Shown one piece after another: positions 8,338-15,658 of a stretch of 37,993 bases of DNA. The notes beneath the pieces are model-generated. The model saw only the letters and a list, made by a program, of their open reading frames with translations, was not told the DNA's origin and ran no database searches. The number at the start of each line of letters is the position of its first letter. The first letter of the stretch is position 1. The translations under genes and the position numbers were made by a program. The stretch is from M3007 sp046160345 (GTDB lineage Bacteria; Bacteroidota; Bacteroidia; Chitinophagales; Saprospiraceae), in the NCBI GenBank assembly GCA_046160345.1, contig JBJXGO010000140.1:1-37993 (forward strand), written 5' to 3'.

Positions 8338-8363
8338 GCCCGCATTGCTTAAAATATGCGGGC
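8338..8363. terminator. Short inverted repeat at the end of the Uma2 gene
   Basis: GCCCGCAT (8338-8345) and ATGCGGGC (8356-8363) form an 8-bp perfect stem with a 10-nt loop that contains the stop codon of the minus-strand gene. It lies between two convergent genes and could terminate either, but there is no T tract on either side, so the role is uncertain. Confidence 0.35.
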
Positions 8364-9113
8364 AAAGACCTTAGCCAGGGATAATTTCCCTGCGCCTTCT
8401 GCTATGGGTATTTCGTCAGCAATCGCATCAAAATCAAGATTTTGCCATTCTTTTTCGCTGACTCGTATATAGGTAGAGGCCCAAGGTTTGCCTTGCTCGG
8501 CAAAAATGATTTGTTGCAAGCCGGGTATCTGTTTGTAGTCGTTCAGTTTTTCCGACATATCAAAGTCGCGGGTACTGTTGGACAACACTTCTACGATGAG
8601 CCAAGGGTTGAGTAAACCTTTTGATTTGCGCTTGTTGGCCTGGTATTCTTTCAGGACTGGGTCTCCTTTTACAACAGTCACATCAGCGTTGTACCCCCGC
8701 CGGTTTTCACCGATAAAAATCTTGGTATTGCTTCCCAGGACATTAAAATCAGATTTTAAATCATCCAGAAGAATGGAAAGTTGAGTTCCGAAACGCATGA
8801 CCAGTTTCTCATGTGGAATGGTAGCTTCTCCCATGACTGTGCTTGTTTTTTCTTCGATTTCAAGGAAAGAGATGATATGCCCTTCGCGGTAATGCACGCG
8901 ATAATCGCAGGAGTCGGCTAGATCAAGATATTGCTCCCAGGTGGCTGGCACCCGGAGTTCACGCAGGCCAAGGGCGGCGCGTTCTTCAAAAGTTTTGGGA
9001 GAATGCAAACGCTTCCGCTGCGGTATGTACTTGCGTATTTCGACTTGGCTTGGCGCCTCGTTTGATTCGGGAACGGGCGATCCAGGCGGAGAAACGTGTG
9101 CAGTAATGTCCAT
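8349..9113 (-). CDS. Uma2 family (DUF820) PD-(D/E)XK-type protein
   Basis: This 254-residue protein belongs to the Uma2/DUF820 family of putative restriction-like nucleases. The fold signature is visible as D144 in YNADVTVV and E175 in PWLIVEVLSNST, followed by DMSEKLNDYKQIPGLQQIIF, the usual C-terminal half. The first 45 residues are a Pro- and Arg-rich extension not needed for the fold. Uma2 genes are very abundant in cyanobacteria and some Bacteroidota, and their biological role is not established. The gene stands alone between a convergent and a divergent neighbour, with no methyltransferase or toxin-antitoxin partner, so I would not call it part of a restriction system. Confidence 0.88.
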   Translation of the reverse strand: MDITAHVSPPGSPVPESNEAPSQVEIRKYIPQRKRLHSPKTFEERAALGLRELRVPATWEQYLDLADSCDYRVHYREGHIISFLEIEEKTSTVMGEATIPHEKLVMRFGTQLSILLDDLKSDFNVLGSNTKIFIGENRRGYNADVTVVKGDPVLKEYQANKRKSKGLLNPWLIVEVLSNSTRDFDMSEKLNDYKQIPGLQQIIFAEQGKPWASTYIRVSEKEWQNLDFDAIADEIPIAEGAGKLSLAKVFARIF

Positions 9114-9253
9114 GTTCAGTGAAAATTTGTGGCAAGTTAAGGGTTTTTCAATTCCATTAAAGTCGAAAGGAATTGCAAATTCACTTTTTTTTAAAACAAT
9201 TCATCCAAATCTAGGGTTTTTGATATCTACTACCGGGATCAATCCCCAGCAAC

Positions 9254-9826
9254 ATGATAAAGAAAGCAGTAACCCGACTTCCCGTCCTTGATTTAATAAA
9301 AAATCGCTGGAGCGCTCGGGCTTTTTCTGATCAGGATATTACAGACGAACAATTACTGACACTGATCGAAGCGGCCTCCTGGGCACCTTCCTCCATCAAT
9401 GAGCAACCCTGGCGTTATCGTTATGGACTGCGCGGCACGGTTTTATTTGGCCAACTGTGGGATTGTCTATTGATAGGAAATCAGCCTTGGGCCAAAAATG
9501 CCGCAGCATTGGTGCTTTGCACGTCCAAAATGACCTTTTCAAAAAACGACAAACCCAACCGCCACGCCATGCACGATACAGGCATGGCTAATGCGTTTTT
9601 GATGCTCCAGGCAACAGAAATGGGCATTTATGGTCACATTATGGCCGGATATGACCCTGCCAGATTGCGAGAAACATTTAATCTGCCTGAGGATGAGGAA
9701 GATGTTTGTATCATTGCTTTGGGTTTTCTCGGCGAGCCTGAACAATTGGAGGAACCCTTCCGTACCCGGGAGATCACACCGCGCAGTCGAAGGGCGGTAG
9801 AGGACATAATTCTTGAAAATCCGTAG
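9254..9826 (+). CDS. Nitroreductase family protein
   Basis: This 190-residue FMN-dependent nitroreductase-like oxidoreductase shows the family pattern: NRWSARAFSD near 18-27 (the Arg/Ser phosphate-binding region for FMN), AASWAPSSINEQPWRY near 41-56, and DTGMANAFLMLQATEMGI near 107-124. It should use NAD(P)H to reduce a flavin and then an organic acceptor; the substrate cannot be told. The length is normal for the family. The next gene begins 3 bp after its stop, so the two are co-transcribed, and the Fe-S protein that follows could be its electron partner. Confidence 0.92.
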   Translation: MIKKAVTRLPVLDLIKNRWSARAFSDQDITDEQLLTLIEAASWAPSSINEQPWRYRYGLRGTVLFGQLWDCLLIGNQPWAKNAAALVLCTSKMTFSKNDKPNRHAMHDTGMANAFLMLQATEMGIYGHIMAGYDPARLRETFNLPEDEEDVCIIALGFLGEPEQLEEPFRTREITPRSRRAVEDIILENP

Positions 9827-9829
9827 ATC

Positions 9830-10270
9830 ATGGCCCTTGAAATGAGCGAAATCATAAAAAAATACACCAACGGAGAGATCACTGTAGTTTGGAAACCAGA
9901 AGTTTGCATCCACTCCCGGCTTTGTTGGACCCAACTTAGAGACGTTTTCAACCCGCAAAGCCGTCCATGGGTCAAAATGGATGGAGCAAACACAGCGCGA
10001 ATTATGGAACAAGTGTCCAAATGTCCCAGCGGGGCACTGAGTTTTTACAAAAATGACAATGCAAATTCTCCAGCCGAACGCTCTACAGATACCAAAATTG
10101 AAGTGGTGCCCAATGGTCCGCTGATAGTTTATGGCAATATCACCATCCAGTTGAAAGACGGCTCGGAAATTGATAAAAATAATGTCACCGCCTTTTGCCG
10201 CTGTGGAAAATCAGGCAACAAACCTTTTTGCGATGGAAGCCATATCAGTGCGGTATTTGAAGATGCCTGA
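9830..10270 (+). CDS. Fer4_19 plus CDGSH iron-sulfur protein
   Basis: This 146-residue soluble protein joins two iron-sulfur modules. The N-terminal part (about 15-75) has the Fer4_19 (divergent mono-cluster ferredoxin) pattern with C26, C32 in CIHSRLCW and C65 in KCPSGAL. The C-terminal part (about 95-146) is a CDGSH domain with ligands C123, C125, C134 and H138 in CRCGKSGNKPFCDGSH, which holds a redox- and pH-labile 2Fe-2S cluster. Proteins of this two-module type are known in bacteria, but their partners are unsettled. The gene starts 3 bp after the nitroreductase, which makes electron transfer with that enzyme plausible. A second in-frame ATG at 9842 is an alternative start. Confidence 0.92.
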   Translation: MALEMSEIIKKYTNGEITVVWKPEVCIHSRLCWTQLRDVFNPQSRPWVKMDGANTARIMEQVSKCPSGALSFYKNDNANSPAERSTDTKIEVVPNGPLIVYGNITIQLKDGSEIDKNNVTAFCRCGKSGNKPFCDGSHISAVFEDA

Positions 10271-10355
10271 AAATTTGAACACGTCTGAACAAATATTGAG
10301 CTTGCTGATGGGCAGTTAGAACCTGGACTTTTGTCTCATCAAAAACAAGAAAAAC

Positions 10356-10952
10356 ATGATGCAAGCAATCGTAAATCAACCTGAGCTTACTGTTGGCCCA
10401 CAAAATTCAATTCATATCGCCGACTACAATTTCCTGACCAGGTGGCGAATATTGGCCAGTTGCGAAGAAGTTTATCGCATCCTTGAAGATGTGGATTCAC
10501 TCGCCGACTGGTGGCCTTCAGTTTACCTCGATGTTAAAGTGCGCGAAAAAGGACAACCCGGAGGGATCGGCAAACTCGTGGAACTTTACACCAAAGGCTG
10601 GCTCCCATACACCTTGCGCTGGCATTTTAAAGTGACGGATACTAAATTTCCTCATGGCTTTTCCCTGCAAGCAATGGGTGATTTTGTAGGCACGGGTGTT
10701 TGGGATTTTCAACAAGACGGCGATTATTGCGTAGCAACCTACGATTGGAGGATTTCGGCAGAAAAGCCAATTTTGAAAAAATTGACCTGGCTACTGCGCT
10801 CCCTTTTTTCAGCCAATCATGAATGGGCGATGCGCAAGGGGCTTGAAAGCCTCGAGCTCGAATTGCGCCGCCGCCGGGGCGAACAACAAGTGCCCCCTCC
10901 GCCCAATCCTACATTCCCGCATAATTTGTTGAACAACAGGATTTTAACCTAA
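10356..10952 (+). CDS. SRPBCC/polyketide cyclase-like protein
   Basis: This 198-residue soluble protein has the look of an SRPBCC (START/Bet v1-like) ligand-binding fold: an N-terminal strand, then a helix with VYRILEDVDSLADWWPSVY, a GKLVELYTKGWLPYTLRWHFKV hairpin and a long C-terminal helix (about 145-172) before a Pro-rich tail. Such proteins bind hydrophobic small molecules or act as cyclases or dehydratases; nothing in the sequence fixes the ligand. It follows the CDGSH gene by 85 bp in the same orientation and may be in the same transcript. Two adjacent ATG codons (10356, 10359) could serve as the start. Confidence 0.8.
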   Translation: MMQAIVNQPELTVGPQNSIHIADYNFLTRWRILASCEEVYRILEDVDSLADWWPSVYLDVKVREKGQPGGIGKLVELYTKGWLPYTLRWHFKVTDTKFPHGFSLQAMGDFVGTGVWDFQQDGDYCVATYDWRISAEKPILKKLTWLLRSLFSANHEWAMRKGLESLELELRRRRGEQQVPPPPNPTFPHNLLNNRILT

Positions 10953-11003
10953 GATTATTCAAAAAATCAAAAATTAAAAACTTAAGTGCTGTATTTTTAC
11001 GCC

Positions 11004-11390
11004 ATGGAAATCGCCGTCACCCATGGCATTACGGTCGCTGTTGAGACCAATTACCTTCCGCAACACTCCGAACCGCGAGAGGATCGGTATGTTTTTGGCT
11101 ATCATATCATGATTGAAAATGGAAGCCAACATACTGTGCAGTTACTTCGCCGACATTGGTTTATCACGGATGCCGCCGCACAGGTGCGCGAAGTGGAAGG
11201 CGAAGGAGTGGTAGGCGAACAGCCTGTTCTGCTGCCTGGCGAGCGCTATGAATACGCTTCCTATTGCGACCTCAGCACTGAAATGGGTAAAATGAGCGGC
11301 ACCTACTTAATGACCCGGCACGAGGATTCCGCACTATTCAAAGTTCAAATCCCTGAGTTCAGAATGGTGGTGCCGAGCAAGCTGAATTAA
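11004..11390 (+). CDS. apaG: ApaG protein
   Basis: This 128-residue protein is a clear ApaG (FN3-like fold, DUF525). The hallmark segments are FGYHIMIENGSQHTVQLLRRHW, GEGVVGEQPVLLPGERYEYASYC and GTYLM. ApaG is linked in enterobacteria to cobalt resistance and the ApaH neighbourhood, but its biochemical role is unsettled, and no apaH lies here. I set the start at the ATG at 11004; an in-frame GTG at 10986 would add six residues that precede the conserved N terminus. Its TAA stop overlaps the stop codon of the convergent TolC-type gene. Confidence 0.93.
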   Translation: MEIAVTHGITVAVETNYLPQHSEPREDRYVFGYHIMIENGSQHTVQLLRRHWFITDAAAQVREVEGEGVVGEQPVLLPGERYEYASYCDLSTEMGKMSGTYLMTRHEDSALFKVQIPEFRMVVPSKLN

Positions 11391-12742
11391 TTCTTCAGCA
11401 ATTCCAACTGCCCCGCCGTTTTCAGGAGCTTTAAGACTGCCAGTTTGTAACTGAATACCTGTTGCCAGTAATTAGTCTCGGCCTCCGAAAGGGCCGTTTG
11501 TGCATTGAGCAGGTCTGTTAGGGAAGCAACGCCTTCTTTGTATTGCAATAGGAGTTTCTCTGTGATTTCCTGTGCAAGTGCCACGTTGTCGCTTTGGGAA
11601 CGCAGGGTGTTTAGGCTGGTACCTAATTGTTCGCGGGCTTGTCTGAATTCGAGGGTTTTGGCTGCATTGAGCTGGACCTGGTCTTCTTCGAGCTTTTGCG
11701 CTTCCAATTTGTACAACCAGGCTTTGTTGAGAACCCGGAAGCCGTCGAAGATCGGGATTTTAAGTTTCAAGCCCGCTCCTGCTGCCCCATACCATTGCCG
11801 GTTGATGTCAAAAAAATTTATGTCGGGCCGGAACCCCTGGGCCGACAAAGTGGCGTAAGCGCTGAGACTTGGTAGTGCTTCAGCGATGGTGCTGCGTCTT
11901 TGAATACGCAACAGTTCCAGATTATGTACAATCAGGCGACTTTCGGTAGTGTTCACCGGGTCCAGGGTAAGGTTTTGCCAACGAAGCGAATCTGCTGCAG
12001 GCGAACCGATTTCAGCACTAAGGTCAATTGGTTGATCCAATGGAAGTCCGCAAAGGAAAAGCAGGGTTTGGCGCAAACTGCTTATGCCCGTCAGCAAGTT
12101 TTGACGTTGAGTTTCCAGATTGGTCTTGGCGACTCGAATCCGTTTTACATCAGTCGGGACGGCGTATCCATTATCAAGTTGTAATTGTGCCATGCCTTGC
12201 AGCGCATCTAATTTTCCAAGGTTGGCATCCAAGGCACGCAGCAATTGCTCTGTTTGCAGGGTTTGATAAAACAGGGAGGCCGTATTGAAAATCACCTCGT
12301 GTTCTGAGCGTACAATAAGCAATTCGCTGATGTCGCGCGTCGATTTTAGGGCTGGCAAATTACGTCGGGCGGCTTCATTAATGAGGTTTTGCTGGAGCGT
12401 GATATTGCCAATGAGCTGCCAACTGCGGCCAAATTGGGCAGGGACAAAAGTTCCTTCCGGTTGGCTAAACAATTCGCCTGGCAGCAGTTGTGTGGGCAGC
12501 ATTGGCCAGTAATCAAGATTCACGCCAGCGCTGATCTGTGGAAGCGCTTCGCTACGCGCTTCATTTACTCTGCGTTCCAGTATCTGCCGGTCAATTTTTG
12601 CTTTTTTAATCTGGGCACTGTTGCCAAGTGCAAGCCGGATACTTTCGCCTAATGCCAGCGGAATAGTAGGAAGTGAGCTTGTTTGTGTCCAGACTTTGGC
12701 TATAAAAAGAAAACCGAGTAGGAAGGTGGTTATTATTTTCAT
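11387..12742 (-). CDS. TolC family outer membrane efflux protein
   Basis: This 451-residue outer membrane protein has a signal peptide (about 1-20) and the two-fold repeated long helices of TolC/OEP proteins: LGESIRLALGNSAQIKKAKIDRQI near 31-50 and a matching coiled-coil block near 385-440 (LLQYKEGVASLTDLLNAQTALSEAE, the classic C-terminal signature). It should form a trimeric channel that docks with an RND, MFS or ABC pump through a periplasmic adaptor. No adaptor or pump gene lies next to it, so it is an orphan channel here. Its stop codon overlaps that of apaG on the other strand. Confidence 0.93.
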   Translation of the reverse strand: MKIITTFLLGFLFIAKVWTQTSSLPTIPLALGESIRLALGNSAQIKKAKIDRQILERRVNEARSEALPQISAGVNLDYWPMLPTQLLPGELFSQPEGTFVPAQFGRSWQLIGNITLQQNLINEAARRNLPALKSTRDISELLIVRSEHEVIFNTASLFYQTLQTEQLLRALDANLGKLDALQGMAQLQLDNGYAVPTDVKRIRVAKTNLETQRQNLLTGISSLRQTLLFLCGLPLDQPIDLSAEIGSPAADSLRWQNLTLDPVNTTESRLIVHNLELLRIQRRSTIAEALPSLSAYATLSAQGFRPDINFFDINRQWYGAAGAGLKLKIPIFDGFRVLNKAWLYKLEAQKLEEDQVQLNAAKTLEFRQAREQLGTSLNTLRSQSDNVALAQEITEKLLLQYKEGVASLTDLLNAQTALSEAETNYWQQVFSYKLAVLKLLKTAGQLELLKN

Positions 12743-12759
12743 GCCGTAAAGGTAGGGGG

Positions 12760-12787
12760 ATGTATGATGTAGGATGTAGGATGTATC
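12760..12787. repeat. Four tandem heptamers ATGTAKG/ATGTATC
   Basis: The 28-bp block reads ATGTATG, ATGTAGG, ATGTAGG, ATGTATC with no interruption, so it is four 7-nt units in phase. It lies in the spacer between the TolC-type gene (upstream side of its start) and coaD. Confidence 0.8.
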
Positions 12788-12815
12788 ATTGGGGATGAAT
12801 TGTCTGCACAGATAA

Positions 12816-13292
12816 TCAGGTCAAGCCCTCCTTAATATTTATTTCCTTCGGAATAAAAAGGCTCGCATCTGCACCTCCTATGATTATTTCCCGCACAATC
12901 GTGCTGCTGATATGCGAATACTCCGGTTGTGCGATCAAAAAGACGGTCTCTATGCCGCCACCTATAATGTGGTTTAGCTGTGAAATGGTTTTCTCGTAAT
13001 CAAAATCGGAGGAATTTCGCAAGCCGCGCAGCAGAAATCGCGCACCGATGCGCTGGCAATAATGGGCGGTGAGGTTCTCAAAACTGTCCACACGCACACA
13101 AGGCTCGTTTTCAAATACCTGGCGCAACCAATCCATGCGCTTTTCGTGCGGAAACAGGTATTTTTTTGTACTGTTGATGCCCACTGCCACGATGATCTCA
13201 TCGAACAAGGGCAAAGCTCTTTTTACCAGGTCCACATGGCCGATGGTAATGGGGTCGAATGATCCGGGAAAGACTGCTATTTTTTTGTCCAT
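12816..13292 (-). CDS. coaD: Phosphopantetheine adenylyltransferase
   Basis: This 158-residue enzyme is CoaD, which makes dephospho-CoA from 4'-phosphopantetheine and ATP, the penultimate step of coenzyme A synthesis. The nucleotidyltransferase motifs are plain: FPGSFDPITIGH near 7-18 (the TxGH motif), RGLRNSSDFDYE near 89-100 and the C-terminal ISSTIVRE near 127-134. The length is normal. The start is the ATG at 13292; a GTG six codons upstream is inside a palindromic repeat and less likely. It is a single gene with no pathway partner next to it. Confidence 0.97.
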   Translation of the reverse strand: MDKKIAVFPGSFDPITIGHVDLVKRALPLFDEIIVAVGINSTKKYLFPHEKRMDWLRQVFENEPCVRVDSFENLTAHYCQRIGARFLLRGLRNSSDFDYEKTISQLNHIIGGGIETVFLIAQPEYSHISSTIVREIIIGGADASLFIPKEINIKEGLT

Positions 13293-13294
13293 TT

Positions 13295-13322
13295 TACCCG
13301 CCGAAACCACGGCGAAGGAGGG
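13295..13322. repeat. CCCGCC-type palindromic repeat, copy 1
   Basis: An imperfect palindrome starts with ACCCGCCG and ends with GGCGAAGGAGGG. It lies two bases upstream of the coaD ATG. A second copy with the same layout is at 16110-16137. The two share the order CCCGCC, AAA/AAG, CCA, GGCGAAGG, GGG, which suggests a dispersed repeat family. Confidence 0.65.
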
Positions 13323-13356
13323 TTTTACAAGTTTAATCTGAATTTGAGAGGCGAAG

Positions 13357-13378
13357 TTGGGAAAACTCGCTTTCCCAA
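13357..13378. repeat. Perfect inverted repeat in the coaD upstream region
   Basis: TTGGGAAA (13357-13364) and TTTCCCAA (13371-13378) are separated by 6 nt. The 22-bp element is in the divergent region between coaD and the beta-barrel-like gene. It could be an operator for a dimeric regulator or a small hairpin; no regulator gene is adjacent. Confidence 0.45.
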
Positions 13379-13451
13379 TCGGGCATTTTCCTAAAATTAA
13401 GGATGTTTTTTATCTTAGGCTCATTCAATTTGAGCTCATGCTAAAAAAATA

Positions 13452-13481
13452 TTGACAAAAAATTATTGCGTAGTAGATTTG
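13452..13481 (+). promoter_or_regulatory. Promoter of the small outer membrane protein gene
   Basis: TTG (13452-13454), exactly 19 nt, then TAGATTTG (13474-13481) is a full match to the Bacteroidota promoter. Transcription would start near 13488, leaving a leader of about 38 nt before the ATG at 13526. Confidence 0.7.
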
Positions 13482-13525
13482 CCCCAACTAATTAACTCAC
13501 CACATTTAAAACAATTCCATTCATT

Positions 13526-14020
13526 ATGAAAAAACTGATTTTCGCGCTCGTAGTAGTATTCTGCTGCGTCTTTACCGCTCAATCACAAAGCACTTACAAA
13601 ACTGCAATTGGTCTGCGTTTAGGCTACCCTGCTGCAATCTCGCTCAAACATTTCCTGAACGAAAAAGGTGCTGTCGAAGCTTTTGTTGGTTTCCGAGGTT
13701 ATACGTGGGTGCGGCTTATCAATGCCGGTGCCATGTATCAGCACCATTCTGCAATTACCGAAGTTGAAGGCTTGAAATGGTATGTCGGTGGTGGAGCCGG
13801 TGCCTGGATATGGACCTATGACAACGACTTTAATTTTGGTGCTGATTATGGCAATGTCAACCTCGGTATTATGGGCTGTCTGGGCCTTGATTACAAATTT
13901 GCAGACTTGCCACTCAATTTATCTGCCGACTGGGTACCTACATTCGTTGTAGGGGATGCATACTATAATGGCTTTGGCGCTGGTTATGGCGCACTTAGTG
14001 CCCGCTATACGTTCAGATAG
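13526..14020 (+). CDS. Small outer membrane beta-barrel-like protein
   Basis: This 164-residue protein has a clean signal peptide (about 1-20, ending AQSQ) and a beta-rich mature part with alternating aromatic strands (GLRLGYPAAISLKHFL, VEAFVGFRGYTWVRL, WYVGGGAGAWIWTY, NVNLGIMGCLGLDYKF) and a final strand ending in Arg-Tyr-Thr-Phe-Arg. This fits a short outer membrane beta-barrel of the kind common in Bacteroidota, probably with eight strands. I cannot assign a transport or binding role. It has its own promoter at 13452-13481 and a strong terminator 20 bp after the stop, so it is a single-gene unit. Confidence 0.8.
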   Translation: MKKLIFALVVVFCCVFTAQSQSTYKTAIGLRLGYPAAISLKHFLNEKGAVEAFVGFRGYTWVRLINAGAMYQHHSAITEVEGLKWYVGGGAGAWIWTYDNDFNFGADYGNVNLGIMGCLGLDYKFADLPLNLSADWVPTFVVGDAYYNGFGAGYGALSARYTFR

Positions 14021-14040
14021 ATCCAATTTAAAACAAAAAA

Positions 14041-14074
14041 AAGGCTTGCCAAGCAATTTGGCAAGCCTTTTTTT
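14041..14074. terminator. Strong bidirectional intrinsic terminator
   Basis: AAGGCTTGCCAA (14041-14052) pairs perfectly with TTGGCAAGCCTT (14058-14069) around a 5-nt loop, followed by a T run (to 14074) and preceded by an A run. It can end both the plus-strand beta-barrel gene and the minus-strand respiratory cluster; the stop codon of the last minus-strand gene lies at the edge of the T run. Confidence 0.93.
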
Positions 14075-14351
14075 ATTCATACTGGGCAAAATCATCTTCT
14101 GTCATTTCGGCTGCCTGTTCCTGTTCTTTACGCCTGTTGCGCCACCACCAATAGCCAATTGCACCTACGAGCAGGTATGGCATTGAAAACATATACAAAA
14201 TGCCATTATTCAGCCCTTGGGGGTCTCCCCCCCCCATCTTCAGGTTAGCCTCAGCTGCACCCTTACACATAGCACATTGGGCAAATTGCTCAAAAGGCAA
14301 AAGACAAAAAATAATCAGTAACGTTGTTAGAATGAAAATTCTATATTTCAT
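14073..14351 (-). CDS. Small CxxC membrane protein at the end of the oxidase cluster
   Basis: This 92-residue protein has a signal or membrane segment (about 3-22), then QCAMCKGAAEAN with a CxxC pair (C26, C29), the phrase GLNNGILYMFSMPYLLVGAIGYWW with a second membrane segment (about 50-69), and a charged acidic tail. Proteins of this pattern are known next to cytochrome oxidase genes in Bacteroidota, with no proven role; the paired Cys could bind copper or heme or act in thiol exchange during oxidase assembly (inference). It is the last gene of the minus-strand cluster. The coding strand carries a run of nine G (plus-strand C run 14227-14235). Confidence 0.75.
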   Translation of the reverse strand: MKYRIFILTTLLIIFCLLPFEQFAQCAMCKGAAEANLKMGGGDPQGLNNGILYMFSMPYLLVGAIGYWWWRNRRKEQEQAAEMTEDDFAQYE

Positions 14352-14390
14352 GTTTCAATATTTAAAAGTCATATTTCACATGGACCACCT

Positions 14391-14918
14391 TCAATAATAC
14401 GGCTTCAACATCAGGTAACAAACAGGGCCTGTGATGGCCACGTAAAGCCAAATCGGAAACACCCAGCGGGCCATTTTCTTGTGTCGTTCATACTGCCCGG
14501 TATAAGCCCGAGTAAAAGTAAACAATACAAAGGGCAAAATCACTGCTGCAAACACGACATGCGTAATGAGGATGAAAAAATAAATCGTCCGCATAATACC
14601 TTGGCCGAGGTACTTGGTCTCCGGGGTGGTAAAATGATACAACACGTAAGAAATCAGGAACATAGCAGAGCAAACCATAGCTGCATAAATCGCTTTCCTG
14701 TGTTGCTCCACGCGCCCATTTTTTATGTGCCAAAACGCCACCATCAAAATGACAGCACACAAAGCATTCAATGAGGCATGAAAAGGCGGCAAAAAACTGA
14801 AATCAACGCCTAAATCAAATTTTTTCTGCCGCATTAGTCCAACCAGCAGAAGCACTACTGCCGAGACGACGTAAGCCCAACGGTTTAGGCGTTTTTCAAG
14901 TGCGATATCAGGTTTCAT
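14391..14918 (-). CDS. DUF420 membrane protein (CtaM-like)
   Basis: This 175-residue integral membrane protein has about five membrane segments and the conserved histidines of DUF420: LPPFHASLNAL near 43-53, FWHIKNGRVEQHRKAIY near 62-78, LYHFTTPE near 93-100 and ITHVVFA near 118-124. DUF420 includes CtaM of Staphylococcus aureus, reported to be needed for a functional aa3-type oxidase, so a role in oxidase maturation is likely. The ATG overlaps the stop of the Sco-like gene by 4 bp (ATGA type), and the small CxxC protein follows 39 bp later. Confidence 0.9.
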   Translation of the reverse strand: MKPDIALEKRLNRWAYVVSAVVLLLVGLMRQKKFDLGVDFSFLPPFHASLNALCAVILMVAFWHIKNGRVEQHRKAIYAAMVCSAMFLISYVLYHFTTPETKYLGQGIMRTIYFFILITHVVFAAVILPFVLFTFTRAYTGQYERHKKMARWVFPIWLYVAITGPVCYLMLKPYY

Positions 14919-15556
14919 TCTTGTGGCAATAGTCTGGCGATTTGTTGAACCATTCTGTTAACTTGCTGATCGTCAAGTGCATTGTAAAAACATTTGATTT
15001 GACCGGTCGCATCTGCAAGAGCATAGACTTCCTTGTATGGCTTGACCTTTCTTTCCTGGGCAAATTTCTCAAATCCATTATTCAAAATAGTGCCCCAGGA
15101 ATTTAACCCTCCCGTCACAACCCAAGTAGCATAGTCAATGCTCGGGATTTTCTGGACTTCAGAGCGGAATTCAGTTGAACCGCCTTCATAAATCATAACA
15201 ATTTTAAAGAAAGGCCGGGGAGTGCCATTGCTCATAAGCCCAAACTGATCGTAAAGACGCTTGTTGTTGTCAATGATACGTTTGTTGTCCTCCGTCAGTT
15301 CAGGGTTGGTTCCAAAACTATGGATCACACAAATACTTTCTGCCAATTGGTTTTCCTTTGTCCCATCCGGATAAATAATGTTCGCGGCTCGAATCTGACC
15401 GTAAAACCCGAGTTCGGCTACTGCATCTTTACGCCATTGAAGCCCGCCACGCAGGTAAAACCATGATATTGCAGGCAGTATTACCAAAACAAGGGTCAAT
15501 GCAGCCGCAGTAATTATTTTGCGGCCTCTGGATGAAGTTTGCGGTTTTTCACTCAT
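14915..15556 (-). CDS. Sco-like protein lacking the copper-binding cysteines
   Basis: This 213-residue protein has an N-terminal membrane anchor (about 13-36) and a thioredoxin-like domain in the place where Sco1/SenC proteins lie in oxidase clusters. Normal Sco proteins carry CxxxC and a distant His to deliver copper to CuA. Here the equivalent segment reads AESICVIHSFGTNPELT, with a single Cys (C76) and no CxxxC. The His expected before the final strand is also not visible; that segment reads KEVYALADATGQIKCFYNALD. The fold seems kept but the metal site is lost, so it may act as a structural or redox partner. It overlaps the DUF420 gene by 4 bp, and the terminator-like hairpin at 15608-15638 lies upstream. 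Confidence 0.75.
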   Translation of the reverse strand: MSEKPQTSSRGRKIITAAALTLVLVILPAISWFYLRGGLQWRKDAVAELGFYGQIRAANIIYPDGTKENQLAESICVIHSFGTNPELTEDNKRIIDNNKRLYDQFGLMSNGTPRPFFKIVMIYEGGSTEFRSEVQKIPSIDYATWVVTGGLNSWGTILNNGFEKFAQERKVKPYKEVYALADATGQIKCFYNALDDQQVNRMVQQIARLLPQE

Positions 15557-15607
15557 ATTTTAATTAACTTTTGACCGGACAATTGGGAAAACTGTTGATT
15601 TGGAACA

Positions 15608-15638
15608 AAAAAGGCGAGGATATGTTCCACGCCTTTTT
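15608..15638 (-). terminator. Intrinsic terminator after the subunit IV gene
   Basis: AAAAAGGCG (15608-15616) and CGCCTTTTT (15630-15638) form a 9-bp stem with a 13-nt loop. On the minus strand it comes 20 bp after the subunit IV stop, and the paired U run makes it a plausible intrinsic or partial terminator before the Sco-like gene. Confidence 0.65.
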
Positions 15639-15658
15639 GGATGTTTTGATATCCAAAT

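Noticed and set aside
8349..9113. Uma2-family protein as part of a restriction or toxin-antitoxin system
   Set aside because: No methyltransferase, antitoxin or other partner is adjacent, and solitary Uma2 genes are common.
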